Shown one piece after another: positions 25,408-38,235 of a stretch of DNA of 64,000 nt; the stretch's first letter is position 1; each line of letters starts with the position of its first letter. The notes below the pieces were generated by a model. The model searched no databases and had not been told where the DNA came from. It saw nothing but the letters and a program-made list of their open reading frames with translations. Origin of the DNA: Iris pallida (taxonomy: Eukaryota; Streptophyta; Magnoliopsida; Asparagales; Iridaceae); contig JANAVB010016200.1 of assembly GCA_029216955.1 (NCBI GenBank), forward strand, positions 911,675 through 975,674. The letters are read 5' to 3'. A program made the position numbers and the translations under genes.

Positions 25408-25990
25408 GGCATCGTTCTGGCATATTTTCATATAAAATTTGTTAGATTTGGAGAACGTGGGCCCTGGCACATTTTTTGGTGCAAAGTGGGTCCCATATTC
25501 TGGGTCAACGGGACTTTTTGATGCCGGCTCATCGGAATCCAATTCCGGATATACCGTTGAGTTTGTATCGTCATTCTGGACTTGTTGATATATAATTTGC
25601 TAGGTTTTGGTGGACATTGGATCCGGCACGTATTTCGGTGCAAGTCGAATACCAATATCCGGGTCAACGGATCATTTTGAGATCGGCTCATCGGAATCCA
25701 ATTCCGGATATACCGTTGAGTTTGTATCGTCATTCTGGACTCATTGATATGTAGTTTGCTGAGTTTTGGGAACATTGACTCCGGCACGCATTTCCGTGCA
25801 AACCGGAATTCCAAGTTCTGGTCAACGGACCAAATTGAGATCGGGTCAACGGAATCCAATTCTGGAGATACCGTTGGGTTCGTATCATCATTCTGGTTTC
25901 GTGGACATATAATTTGTTATATTTTATAGACTTGTTTTCTTGCTCGTTTTTCGGTGCAAAACGGCTCCGACACGGACACCGTTTTGACCC
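25408..25990 (+). repeat. Four ~158-bp tandem units in the C 5' LTR
   Basis: Units begin at 25408, 25565, 25724 and 25882, each starting near GTATCGTCATTCTGG (GCATCGTTCTGG in the first) and containing GGTGCAA, GGGTCAACGG and GGAATCCAATTCCGG; the last is incomplete. Units differ from each other by 10-30 percent. Confidence 0.85.
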
Positions 25991-26372
25991 GAAATTACCT
26001 TTTTACCCTTGTGTCCAAATTGGACCGATGGGTAGGCTATCCTAGCTAATTTGACCATTCTGGAAATGTTGGCGATGTTTATTTCATCGTCCGACAATAT
26101 TTGTTAATAGTTTTTCTGAGTTTAACCTTTTTATAATTTATTAATAATTAATTTTTATAATGTTCGTATTTCGGGATTAGTACAACGAAACTGAGATCAG
26201 TCAATTCCAGTGATCTCACATCGCTGAAATTGATAAGATGAACACGTGGATCACTATAATAAGATTATCAACCTTACCATTGATCTTCTTATCTCGATTT
26301 ACGTGTCGTAAGTTTCGACGTACAAATAACGAAGTACACCTTATTCTTTAATAATTAGACTAGAATTTACGC

Positions 26373-26560
26373 TATTGACCAGAGTTGACCAGTTGACCCA
26401 AAGTCAACTATAAGTCAACACTTGACCTAGTTTGACTAGATTATTGACCGGAGTTGACCTAGAGTGTTTTAACTTAGAAGAACCTAGAATAAAATAGATT
26501 GTTTGTAGAGATTTATTTATTACAACTTGAACACCTTGTAACTTGTGTTGCTTTAAATAG
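26373..26560 (+). promoter_or_regulatory. W-box cluster and TATA-like box, C 5' LTR
   Basis: Between 26373 and 26462 there are about nine TTGAC cores counting both strands, including TTGACCAGAGTTGACCAG and GAGTTGACCTAG. About 90 bases downstream is CTTTAAATAGGA (26551-26562). Transcription would start just after this, making the conserved last 1.1 kb the R-U5 part. W-boxes are WRKY binding sites; stress control is inferred. Confidence 0.5.
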
Positions 26561-27718
26561 GACTCTGTGGCTTCAGTTGGACCCCTATACCTATCAGCTG
26601 TTCAGGTTATCAGGCGAGTACATTCTCTGATCATTTTATATCCAGTTAGAATTATTTTCCTGCTTTAAATTACTTTACTTGATGCTGTCACATTGGTAAC
26701 ACGGATTAGTACTATATGGATCCATTCTTGAGATGTTATCCCCTCAGGGAGCATCGTATACTACATGTTCTGTGCGTTTCACTTACATGGTGTATCACTA
26801 TGCTTCACGATTCTTCGATCACTTGTGACATGTACTCTCATGATCACAGAGTCTTCCCAGAATCACCTATTTATGGGCATTCCCAGAATCACCCCATTGT
26901 GGGCATTCCCAGAATCACCCATTTATGGGCTATCCATGTATCACCCCTTGTAGGCCTTTGCATGGAATCATAACATAACCTGGTTGGATCCTTGTGTATT
27001 GATTGGGGGTACGGGAGAGTAGAAGTAGACATGTGAATAATATCCAAGTAGTATAGTTCCCAGAATCACTCCATAGTATAGTTCCCAGAATCTCCTATGC
27101 CATTCACATGTTTATATTGTACTCTGACTCACTAGCCACTGTTAGCTCTCTACTTATAGTAGATATTTCTATTACAGTTCTCTTTCTCTGTTTACATACT
27201 GTATTTCCTTCAGATCCTGTATCTTACTTTACTGCATGATTATATTTTCTAACCTGCTATGATCTGTTGAGATGTACTGTGCTCGCTCCAGTCCTGACTG
27301 GACCTGTTGATAAATTTTACAGATAGTCTGGAGGTTGCCTGCTAGCCTAGAGGAGACAGTAGATGTTGTATAGATAGCTAGGGTTTATTCATAGTTTATT
27401 TTCAGTTGTCTTGAGATGTATTTATGGATTACTGTATTTGAGTTTTGAGATGTATTCTGAGTTTATGTATCTTAGACACTTAGACTCTTCTGATCTTCTG
27501 TTTTTCATTTGAGTTTTATATCTTATCGTACTTCTTCTTCCTTAGTTGTGATTGAGTTTACATTCTGCTATGTCACCCCCATTCGGGGAGTATAAACTGT
27601 TTAGTCTTATACTGTGAGATGCATTGAGACCTAGGACAGCGTTCTACCGCCGACATTGCGACATAGGCTGGGCGTTGTTACGTTCTCATGCCCTAACTCT
27701 AGGGTGCGGGTCGTGACA

Positions 27719-30448
27719 CATTTTTAGTGGTGGCCCATACAGGTCGAGTTTATGTAGTGGTATTCGAACTAGAGTACCACTATAGCCTACAGTAGGAATA
27801 GGATATATATTTTGAAGGTACTCAATCACAGTTAGGATCCCTTGAGAGATTCCTGGGACGACCCTTGAGAATCTTATTTAACTTCGATTTGAAAACTCTT
27901 CTCCCCTTAATTTGATTTATCTTCACTTTCTGTTGTTGAATTTGAATTTGATGGATTATTATTGAATTTGAGTTTGTATTTATTGATTTTGATGAAAGAT
28001 TGTTAAATTTTGAATCTTGATGTTAGCTGTAGCATCCGAGTTTGTATTTTGATGGATTTTTGTTCATTTTTGAATTTTGATGTTCGTTGATAAATTTGAT
28101 TTGATTTTTGGGAATTCATTGTTGATTTAATTTAATTTTTGTCAAGATGAAATTATATGGGCTAGGTCATCTAAGTTATGAAAATCTAGTCTTCTACGGT
28201 CACATTAGTCAGCATGGTGAGGACATATAGTCTGACTTGGATATATTTCTCGGGTGTGGGAATTTAAGGTTTTCGCAGCCAAGCTAGCGGCACCGCGAAA
28301 ATGTTAAATACCATGATCTAGAGGTATGTGCATAAGTCAAGGACTCTGTGATTATCGTAGCCTTGCTTACTAGTATGACGAGGATTTAGAGTACCATGAT
28401 TTTGGATAGACGCATATGATTATCAGATTGTACCTTAAATGTTTTCAAACATATTTTCTCTACTTTTGTTGCAGTCCTTCAAAAAAAAAATTATTATTTG
28501 TTTTGTTTTGCTTCTCATTATTTAACTTAGGGGTAACTTTAGCTGTTTTTATAAACCTTGTGTAACTTCTTACCATAAATTTCTTCTTAATACAATGAAT
28601 CGATGATTTTGCTAGACTTTATCTTGGATTGATAATTTAGCTCTGGGTTTCAAAATGGTTCTTCTTTAAACAGATAAGCAAAACAGATTTTATCGTTATT
28701 TCTTTCTTGCTATTATTCTTGTATTAAATAATAATAATAAAACGGTCTTGATTACATCAATCACCTACTTTGCAATCTTGGTAGAAATCTAAATGCTGCT
28801 CTTGATATAGACTTTGGTTTTTATATTGGGACATGATGATATAGATATAGTGGACACAAACACTTTGCCTGATACATATACATGCTACGCTTGATTTCCA
28901 ACCTATCTAAATAAATATTAATATGTTGTTGATGTTAATTTCCAAACCCCAATATTTCTGGTTCTCTGCTTTTTCCAGCTTAAATTCATAATTTAAATAT
29001 AAATTTCATGTTATTAGTTATGTTTACATCACTGCACATGTATGTTATACGTAGGGTTTCAATTCAAAAAAAAATTTTAGTTGAGTTTTGTGTTTGAATT
29101 TGTCCAATCTGAGATTGTGTGCATATTAACCCTTAGTACTGAATTCTAAATGTTTAGTTCAAATTGCTGTTTTATTTTTTTCTTAAATATAATATTTTGA
29201 GCTATATACCTTGTGGTAAGTAGGGATATAAATTTAGGTTTCATATCCTTACATGCTAGGTTGTGATAAACATTGGGTTAGTTGATGTTAAATTTCTCTA
29301 AAATCTTAAAACTGAATACATGTTAACATTTTTACATTGATTTCAAATGTTTAGTTCAATTTCAGGTTTAACATGTAATATTGAACTGTATGCGTAGATA
29401 AATGTATGGATAGTGTGTTAGGGTTTCATTTCTATCATGTTAGGATGTATTAGGACCATTGAGATTGGTTGCGATGTTCAAAACCCTAAAATCTGAAACT
29501 GCGTTATGTTCATATTACACTGCTTTAAATGTTAGCTCATTTTAGATTTTGTATGTAAATGCTGAACTAAAACTGGATTTATCCTTTCAATGCTAAGCTA
29601 TACCCTGTACAAGGACACACACACCCTAACTTAGTATACGCTGCCATATAAGCCTAACATTTCCTCCTCTGTGTTATGTTCATATACCTGTATAAATATA
29701 TATAGAGTTTATGCATACATGTTATAATGTATATAGATACATGACTAAATCTCTACCTCTTTATATATATATGTATAAGGTTAGCCATGCATGTTATGAG
29801 TAAATAAGTTGCGTATTGTAGATTGTTTAACCAATATGCCATGATTAGTGTAACTTGATAGCCGTTGTTTTGAAACCCAATCCTCATATACAATTTCATG
29901 TATATTTCACTTACATACATGCCTACTATCTAACCATATGAACCTGTTCACGTACACCCATACACACACAAACCACATAATATTACATAATGCTAGTTTT
30001 CCCTCTCTAACGCTCTCTCTCTATATATATATATTGTGATTGGATTTCAATGCAAGTGACTTTCAATCCTTAACTTTTGAATTTAATTTTTCTGCACCCT
30101 TTATAGATAATTGGTAGTTACCTTTATTTTATTTTATTTTGATAAGCACCAGTTTTTATATAGGATGGTAGACCGTCTTACAGTTTTGATGATTTGTTAT
30201 TTCTGTAACTTTTCTAGTTTAGCACCCTAGATTGCTTGTGTGATTTGATACCCTATGACCGTTTTGGTTTAGCATGACTAGTATACCTAGATGAGACTTT
30301 CACTACCACCGTATGCCATGACCCTGTATGTCGTCCTTTTTAATCACATGATTTGTTTAAGTTCTGGGACTTTGATTGTGGGGGTTTGACCTAGAGGGAG
30401 TATGGACATTTTAATTTCGAGGACAAAATTTTTATAAGGTGGGTAGGA
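27719..30448 (+). other. Non-coding internal region of element C
   Basis: Primer site at 27728-27745 (TGGTGGCCCATACAGGTC, tRNA-Ile type with one mismatch). 27746-28440 is homologous to the leader of B. 28440-30430 is AT-rich and shows no protein similarity in any frame. The polypurine tract AAGGTGGGTAGGA is at 30436-30448, preceded by GAGGACAAAATTTTTAT. Confidence 0.8.
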
Positions 30449-31464
30449 TGTGAGCACCCTGAATTTTGGGTTGATTTTTTATTTATTTATTTATTTTATT
30501 TTCTGATTGATTGGTTTCGATAAATAATTTATTCTGTTATTTTTTCTTAAGTGTACTTTTTCGTGCCTTTGATATTTGGAGTGTCAGGGATGTTCAACTC
30601 TGGAAATCTTCTTCATGAGTTTTGCAGTGGACAGGATTACCTTCATAACGGTATATGGTGTCCCACTCAAACTTGTTCCCTTGTGCTCTTTTTGCTTCGT
30701 AGAACTTCGGGTCGATTTAGACCATTTGATTATTAATTAATTTTCCCACTCTTTTCCTTGATCATTATTAGCACGTTACCGTGACTTTTAATTTAGGAGC
30801 ACAAGACCAGTCAGTTTCTTGAAACCAACTTTTCATGCATGATCTACTCGAGACGCTCGTCACCCATGACCTTCGTGTCCCACTCAGACACGCCATTTTG
30901 TGCTCCATTTGCTTCACACAACTTTCCTGACACGTGACCCGATTTTATTTCACCCTACGGTGTCACATTTATTTTCCAACTTGATTTGTGGGTACCCTGT
31001 CGACCAAAGCCTGTCAGCCCCAATTATGGACATGGCCCACATTAAGCCTACTACCCGTCCGACACTTGTGTCCCATTTATTGGAATCCCCATGTGCTACT
31101 TATTTACTCATGATCATCGACGCCTAATTTTAATTTGATTATTGCGTAATGTCCGGTTTTGACCCAATCCGGCTCCACCGAGTCCAGCCCAGCTCCATGT
31201 TACTCTCCATCATAACACCCTCATATTTTCTTGCCCAAAAATATCCAGTACTCTTCTACCTATTTTTCTATATTTATTAGAAATTTCAGTTGAATTAAAT
31301 CCTATAGGAATAACCTATTTTCCTATAAATTAATTCCTAGCCATTGATTTCCCTCATGTAATCCCAACCATTAATTTCCCTCCCCATAGCAGCCAACAAT
31401 CCCCTATGGGTTGGCCGGCCCTAAAATCTAGGCTTGGCACTTTCTCTCTCTCCCTCACTTCAAT

Positions 31465-31501
<37 letters not shown>

Positions 31502-34500
31502 CCTAATAAATTTCCTACAACACAACAACAGCAACAACTCAATACCTAAACCAACAACACACAACAGCAGTACACCCCGACCACCACCACCTCACCTTCC
31601 CCGACCTCCTCATGGCCGAGCATTGGCTCCGGCCACCCCCTGGCCTCCACCACCGAGCACAGCCCACCCCGGCCATCCTCTCCTCCTTCTTCCTCCATAC
31701 AACCGCGACCACCATCATCATCTAAACCATCACCACTCGAGCCATCTCCACCACCTCCTCCGCCAACACCACCACACGCCATTACCGTCGCATTCGTCGC
31801 GTTGCCCTACGCTTCGCCGTGCTGCCCCGCACGCCGCCGCGCGTGCCAACAGCAGCAAAACGGCAGCAGCACGACACAGGTCGCGTACGCGCTGGCCGCA
31901 TTGGCCGTGCCGCCGCCGGCCGTCGTGCCCCGGCGACCCCTTCTGTGGGCAGCCCCCCTCCGGCGAACTCAGGCGCACAGTCCCTTGATGGCCACCGTCC
32001 TCCGGGACGTGCCGTCGAGGCGATTCGTGCGTTTTGCACGAAGTCCCGTCGTGACGCGCGCGGAATCAAGTTCGTTTTGGCGTCCCGTCGCAGCAACTTC
32101 ACGCACATTTTCCCAAAAATCTGACCGTTGGATCGATGATTTCTTTGCTCCGTCACAATCTCGGTATATCCACCTTCACCCCTGTCAATTTTCGTCCGTT
32201 AATTTTATCGTTTGATACATCAAAACCGGCCACCAAGTTGACCGTTTAAATTGTATTAAATTTGGACTGTTTCGCGGGGTCAACTTCGTCAGCTTGTATC
32301 GCCTCCACCGCAGCTCCTTTTGGCGTGCTACCAGTTCCTGTATGAAGCTGGTATAACCCTCTTACTATCCCTCCAGTTTCGTTTCATTGTGAGCATTTTT
32401 GATTGGTTGAATTCGACGCCAAAGTTGGCCGTCCGAATTCATAATTTCCAACTTGTAAAATTCCATTTTTGAACACGGGACTCCAGATTTCATTTCTGAC
32501 ACCACCATTAGACTCGTGGCATCGTTCTGGCATGTTTTCATATAAAATTTGTTAGATTTGGAGAACGTGGGCCCTGGCACGTTTTTCGGTGCAAAGTGGG
32601 TCCCACATTCTGGGTCAACGGGACTTTTTGACGTCGACTCATTGGAATCCAATTCCGGATATACTGTTGAGTTCGTATCGTCATTCTGGACTCGTTGACA
32701 TATAATTTACTAGGTTTTGGTGGACATTGAATCCGGCACGCATTTCGATGCAAGTCGGATACCAATATCCGGGTCAACGGGTCATTTTGAGATCGGCTCA
32801 TCGGAATCCAATTCCGGATATATCGTTGAGTTCGTATCGTCATTCTGGACTCGTTGACATGTAGTTTGCTGAGTTTTGGGAACATTGACTCCGGCACGCA
32901 TTTCCGTGCAAACCGGAATTCTAAGTTCTAGTCAACGGACCAAATTGAGATCGGTCAACGGAATCCAATTCTGGAGATACCGTTGGGTTCGTATCATTAT
33001 TCTGGTTTTGTGGACATATAATTTGTTATATTTTGTAGACTTGTTTTCTTGCACGTTTTTTGGTGCAAAACGGCTCCGACACGGACACCGTTTTGACCCG
33101 AAATTACCTTTTTACCCTTGTGTCCAAATTGGACCGATGGGTAGGCTATCCTAGCTAATTTGACCATTTTGGACACATTGGCGATGTTTATTTCATCGTC
33201 CGACAATGTTTGTTGATAGTTTCTCTGAGTTTAACCTTTTTATAATTTATTAATAATTAATTCTTATAATGTTCGTATTTCGGGATTAGTACAACGAAAC
33301 TGAGATCAGTCAATTTCAGTGATCTCACATCGCTGAAATTGACAAGATGAACACGTGGATCACCATAATAAGATTATCAACCTTACCATTGATCTTCTTA
33401 TCTCGATTTGCGTGTCGTAAGTTTCGAAGTACGAATAACGAAGTACACCTTATTCTTTAATAATTAGACTAGAATTTACCCTATTGACCAGAGTTGACCA
33501 GTTGACCCAAAGTCAACTATAAGTCAACACTTGACCTAGTTTGACTAGATTATTGACCGGAGTTGACCTAGAGTGTTTTGACTTAGAAGAACCTAGAATA
33601 AAATAGATTGTTTGTAGATATTTATTTATTACAACTTGAACACCTTGTAACTTGTGTTGCTTTAAATAGGACTCTGTGGCTTCAGTTGAACCCCTATACC
33701 TATCAGCTGTTCAGGTTATCAGGCGAGTACATTCTCTGATCAATTTATATTCTGTTAGAATTATTTTTATGCTTTAAATTACTTTACTTGATGCTGTCAC
33801 ATTGGTAACACGGATTAGTACTATATGGATCCATTCTTGAGATGTTATCCCCTCAGGGAGCATCGTATACTACATGTTCTGTATGTTTCACTTACATGGT
33901 GTATCACTATGCTTCACGATTCTTCGATCACTTGTGACATGTACTCTCATGATCACAAAGTCTTCCCAGAATCACCATTTATGGGCATTTCCAGAATCAC
34001 CCCATTGTGGGCATTCCCAGAATCACCCATTTATGGGCTGTCCATGTATCACCCCTTTTGGGCCTTTGCATGGAATCATAACATAACCTGGTTGGATCCT
34101 TGTGTATTGATTGGGGGTACGGGGGAGTAGAAGTAGACATGTGAATAATATCCAAGTAGTGTAGTTCCCAGAATAACTCCATAGTATAGTTCCCAGAATC
34201 TCCTATGCCATTCACATGTTTATATTGTACTCTGACTCACTAGCCACTGTTAGCTCTCTACTTATAGTAGATATTTTTATTACAGTTCTCTTTCTCTGTT
34301 TACATACTGTATTTTCTTCAGATCCTGTATCTTACTTTAATGCATGATTATATTTTCTAACCTGCTATGATCTGTTGAGATGTACTGTGCTCGCTCCAGT
34401 CCTGACTGGACCTGTTGATAAATTTTACAGATAGCCTGGAGGTTGCCTGCTAGCCTAGAGGAGACAGTAGAGGTTGTATAGATAGCTAGGGTTTATTCAT

Positions 34501-34826
34501 AGTTTATTTTCAGTTGTCTTGAGATGTATTTATGGATTACTGTATTTGAGTTTTGAGATGTATTCTGAGTTTATGTATCTTAGACACTTAGACTCTTCTG
34601 ATCTTCTGTTTTTCATTTGAGTTTTATATCTTATCGTACTTCTTCTTCCTTAGTTGTGATTGAGTTTACATTCTGCTATGTTACCCCCATTCGGGGAGTA
34701 TAAACTGTTTAGTCTTATACTGTGAGATGCATTGAGACCTAGGACAGCGTTCTACCGCCGACACTGCGGCATAGGCTGGGCGTTGTTACGTTCTCGTGCC
34801 CTAACTCTAGGGTACAGGTCGTGACA
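30449..34826 (+). repeat. 3' LTR of element C (4.4 kb)
   Basis: Starts TGTGAGCACCCTGAATT, ends GGTCGTGACA. Colinear with the 5' LTR, including the ~158-bp units (from 32518, 32675, 32834 and 32991), the W-box cluster (33484-33585) and TATA-like TTTAAATAG (33661-33669). Confidence 0.85.
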
Positions 34827-34831
34827 GTAAA
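34827..34831. repeat. Target-site duplication of element C, right (GTAAA)
   Basis: Directly follows the LTR end GTGACA; F LTR sequence then resumes with GTAAGATACAGG. Confidence 0.75.
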
Positions 34832-35880
34832 GTAAGATACAGGAACTGAAAGAAAGTACAGGATGTAAACAGAGAAAACTGTAATGGAAATATATACTGT
34901 AAATAGAGAACTATCAGTGGTTAGTGAGTCAGAGTACAATATAAACATGTGAATGGCATAGGAGATTCTGATGAGACACTAAGGAGGTGATCAGGTGAGA
35001 TACTACTTGTATATTATTCACATGTGTACTTCTACTCTCCCGTACCCCCAATCAATACATAAGGATCCAGCCAGGTTATGTTATGATTCCATGCAAAGGC
35101 CCACAAGGGGTGATACATGGAGGGCCCATAAATGGGTGATTTGGAAATACCCATAAATGGGTGATTCAAAGAAGACTCTGTGATCATGAGAGTACATGTC
35201 ACAAGTGATCAATGAACCGTGAAGCATAGTGATACTCCATGTAAGTGAAACGCACAGAACATGTAGTATACGATGCTCCCTGAGGGGATAACATCTCAAG
35301 AAGGGATCCATATAGTACTAATCCGTGTGACCAACGTTACAGTATCAAGTAAAGTAATTTAAAGCAGGAAAAATAATTCTAAGCAGGATATGAAATGATC
35401 AGAGAATGTACTCGCCTGGTATCTGAGTGTCCAAGATGAAAGTACTGTCCGAGGAGTGGTATTTGGCTCCTATTCAGAACAGCACAAGTCACAACAAGTC
35501 CAGAATGGTAAAATGAAGTTCTACTATGCACTTTACACGAATCTAGGTCAATCTAGGCCAAAGTCAACTCTTGGTCAAATCTGGTCAACCCTAGAAGTCA
35601 GACTAGGCCAATCAAGGCTAAACTAGGTCAAACTAGTCCAAGTTAGGTCAAATAGGGTCAACAAGTCTAGGTTGGTCAAACCTAGGCTTGACAAGTCAAT
35701 CTAGGTCAACTAACCAATACTATACCAGTCACAAAAGCCTAGTGATACACAAGTGTATCACACTGCATGCCATAGGCTAATCTACCTAGGCCAACGAAAT
35801 CTCCACCTCATATCACACTATCACACCACATATTTCACATATATATATTACATTACACATAAGTTAGATAATATATTTAC

Positions 35881-35945
<65 letters not shown>

Positions 35946-36999
35946 ATATATTTTAATATATATATATATGTACATGCACATAAGCATAGAGATATAGATA
36001 TGTGTAGGCATGTGTCACATAGGTAAAACAGTGATAGTGTCATGTGTGTGTGAGAGAGTCTAGTGAGGAATTGTGTGACAGGAAAATCAGAGGGAAAACC
36101 CAGATTTTCGTGTGTGTAGGACTTCATGAGTGTGTGTGTGTTTAATTGTGTGGTAGTGAATTACATATGTGTGTGTGTTTATATGAGGGAAAACCTGTGT
36201 GTGACAGAAATTAGAGTGTGTGTCACAAATCTGAAACAGTGAAGGGTGTGCTTGTGAGGGAAAGTAGTGAACCCATGTGACAGTTTACTTATAACTAAAC
36301 TCAAAACTGAGGTTCAATACCAATACAATCTCAGGTTTAGCATAATCTTTAGTTAGAAGAAATGAAAAACAATTTAGTTAACCCACACTAATCTCAGGTT
36401 TATCATGTCACAGGTTCTCATAATCTCAGTTAAAGAAAGGGAAAACAAAATCAGTTAACCCACACTATCTCAGGTTTATCATATCACTGATTTGAAGAAA
36501 ATAGTCCAACATTCCCATTCCCATTTCGAAATCAAAACTCAACCAAACATCTCCAAAATTAGCATACAAGTAGATTATATATAGGTAAACAACATTAGGG
36601 ATCTAAACATGTAATTAACTATATTTAAAATAACTAAAATGATTGCTGAAATCCAGATTAAAAAACTGGGAAAAATCAGTGAGAATAACATGTATCAGGT
36701 TTTTGGGGAAAATTGGAAAATCGATTCATAAAGCAACTAAATTATGAAATTATAGGTTGGTATTGCAAACACTATGTGTGCAGGTGTCCCACAAGTTATT
36801 CGTGTCCAACCACGATGACACAACGTGTCCAAAACAATTAAAAACTCAATCGAGCACAACTGGACACTTACACAGGAACAGCCTCGTGCGTGTGTGTGCA
36901 CGCGTGTCGTGTATCCGACACGACACGAATTAGGTCGTGTCCTTGTGCAGGGTGGTTCGCCTAGTGTCCACCTAGGTCTGTGTCACCCTGTATTAGGTC

Positions 37000-37263
37000 C
37001 ACGTGTCGTCGTGTCCAACTTATAAGGCCGTATCAGTGGCCTAAAACAGACTGTGCGCAGACAGTACAAATTCAGTGCACGTCTGATTTCGTGTCCAATA
37101 CGACACGACGTGTCATGAGACTCTAGGAGGGGCCTGTCAGTGGTTGCCCCCGCCTCTGTGCCAAGTGGCACGTGTCCACGTGTCACGTGCTGCGTGTAAA
37201 AGCCTCCGAGCAGCAGGGGAAACACACAGCCCGTGCGCGCGTGTCCACCCGCGTGTGCACGTG
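37000..37263. promoter_or_regulatory. G-box cluster in the F LTR
   Basis: Five CACGTG hexamers at 37000, 37169, 37177, 37184 and 37258, three of them within 21 bases, in a block also full of ACACG/CGTGT words. CACGTG is the core of plant G-box and ABA-response elements. The related B LTR keeps one (5233). Confidence 0.5.
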
Positions 37264-38235
37264 TCCAAAACAACATCGATACGACACCAAATCGATCCCA
37301 AACCAACAGAAACATGTAAGCGACACAAAAATACAATTTTCTATTTAAATACTTTTACAAAAACCAATCGAAATGTCCTTTGGGGAATTTCATTGAACAC
37401 CTGCGCACAATACTGATACGTGTCCGATACGAACACGTACAGGACACAAAATTTCACAAACTCTATTCCTACAGGACCAGGACACCTAGGGCTAGGTATT
37501 TATGTAAGAAAAACCTAATTTTAATGGTGGAATAGAAATATACCTATGTGTGTTCTTCAACACAAAAGCTTCTCAAAAGAGGATTCTCAAAATTCACCCA
37601 ACTTCTCCAAATTGCTATGAAATTGAGATAAACATATACCAACAGCAAGAAAACACTAATTAGAACCTATTGCAATTTGTTTGGATTAAAAAAGAGTTTA
37701 TTTGGAATTTCTATGAATTAATGAAGTTGTACATACCTCTCTTTCTAAATGAGACTTTCCTAAAGAGGCTTAACCTAATGGAGGAGAGTATTTATAGGGT
37801 GGGAATCCCTAGGTTAGGTGTGGTGGTCGGCCAATATGGGTTAGGGTTAGGGTTTTCTAGTGGGTTGGGCTTTGGGCTCCTATGTGGCAAGTTGTTGATT
37901 AATGGTTCAAACATAAGTCATGGCTTATGATTTAATTATTCTAAACTTGAGTTAAAAGAGTAAACCATAGGTCAACTCTAGTCTAACTAGGGTTGTATGA
38001 CCTAATCAAGTCCAAACACAACTAGGGTTAGCTCCTAGGTTAGTCTACCAAGGTCAATGCTAGTCAAAGTCAACCTAGTCAACCATCATTCAAATAATTC
38101 CAAAATAAATTCTAAAAATTCCCATAAATTCAAATAAATTATAATAAATTCAAATAACCCCAAAAATGACAAAAATACCCTCAAACTAGAAATGTGGTAG
38201 TAACAAATCTACCCCCCTTAAAAAAATTTTGTCCT

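Larger units (their letters stand above)
23349..27718 (+). repeat. 5' LTR of element C (4.4 kb)
   Basis: Starts TGTAAGCACCCTGAATT, ends GGTCGTGACA. Inside: CT microsatellite (24369-24392), GC-rich CCACC/GCCGCC block (24470-24960) that gives spurious long frames on both strands, four ~158-bp tandem units (25408-25990), W-box cluster and TATA-like box (26373-26560), and a 1.1-kb end homologous to the B and F LTR ends. GTGGGCATTCCCAGAATCACC-type direct repeats lie at 26860-26945. Confidence 0.85.
23349..34826 (+). mobile_element. Element C: complete non-coding LTR element (LARD-like), 11.5 kb
   Basis: Two LTRs of 4370 and 4378 bp flank a 2730-bp internal region with a primer site and a polypurine tract but no open frame longer than about 60 codons. 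TSD GTAGA/GTAAA flanks it. The LTRs agree closely along their length, with a few percent differences by eye, so insertion is fairly recent relative to E. Structurally this is a large retrotransposon derivative: it has all cis signals and no proteins. Partner proteins would have to come from a chromovirus such as G, since LTR terminus and primer site are shared. It is nested in F, which is nested in E. Confidence 0.85.
22814..38205 (-). repeat. Element F: minus-strand LTR remnant with polypurine tract, split by element C
   Basis: On the minus strand the LTR starts TGTTACTACCAC at 38205 and ends GGTCGTGACA at 22814; removing C (23349-34826 plus a 5-base duplication) leaves about 3.9 kb. It is preceded on the right by the tract AAGGGGGGTAGATT (38219-38206) and GGACAAAATTTTTTT, then abruptly by E integrase sequence near 38236. 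So F is a 3' LTR with a stub of internal region; the rest and the other LTR are gone. It lies inside the E integrase gene (candidate duplication GGTAT at 22809-22813). Private features: a G-box cluster at 37000-37263, a long TA microsatellite at 35880-35945, and TTGAC-rich tracts at 35540-35720 and 37970-38090. Confidence 0.8.

Noticed and set aside
25141..25859. Minus-strand frames with repeated MTIQTQRYIRNWIPMSR segments
   Set aside because: By-product of the ~158-bp tandem units; no domain and no start context.
25408..25990. Centromeric satellite
   Set aside because: Only about four diverged units per LTR, always inside element C in this window.
35753..36127. Frames of Tyr/Ile repeats
   Set aside because: Translation of the TA microsatellite in the F LTR.
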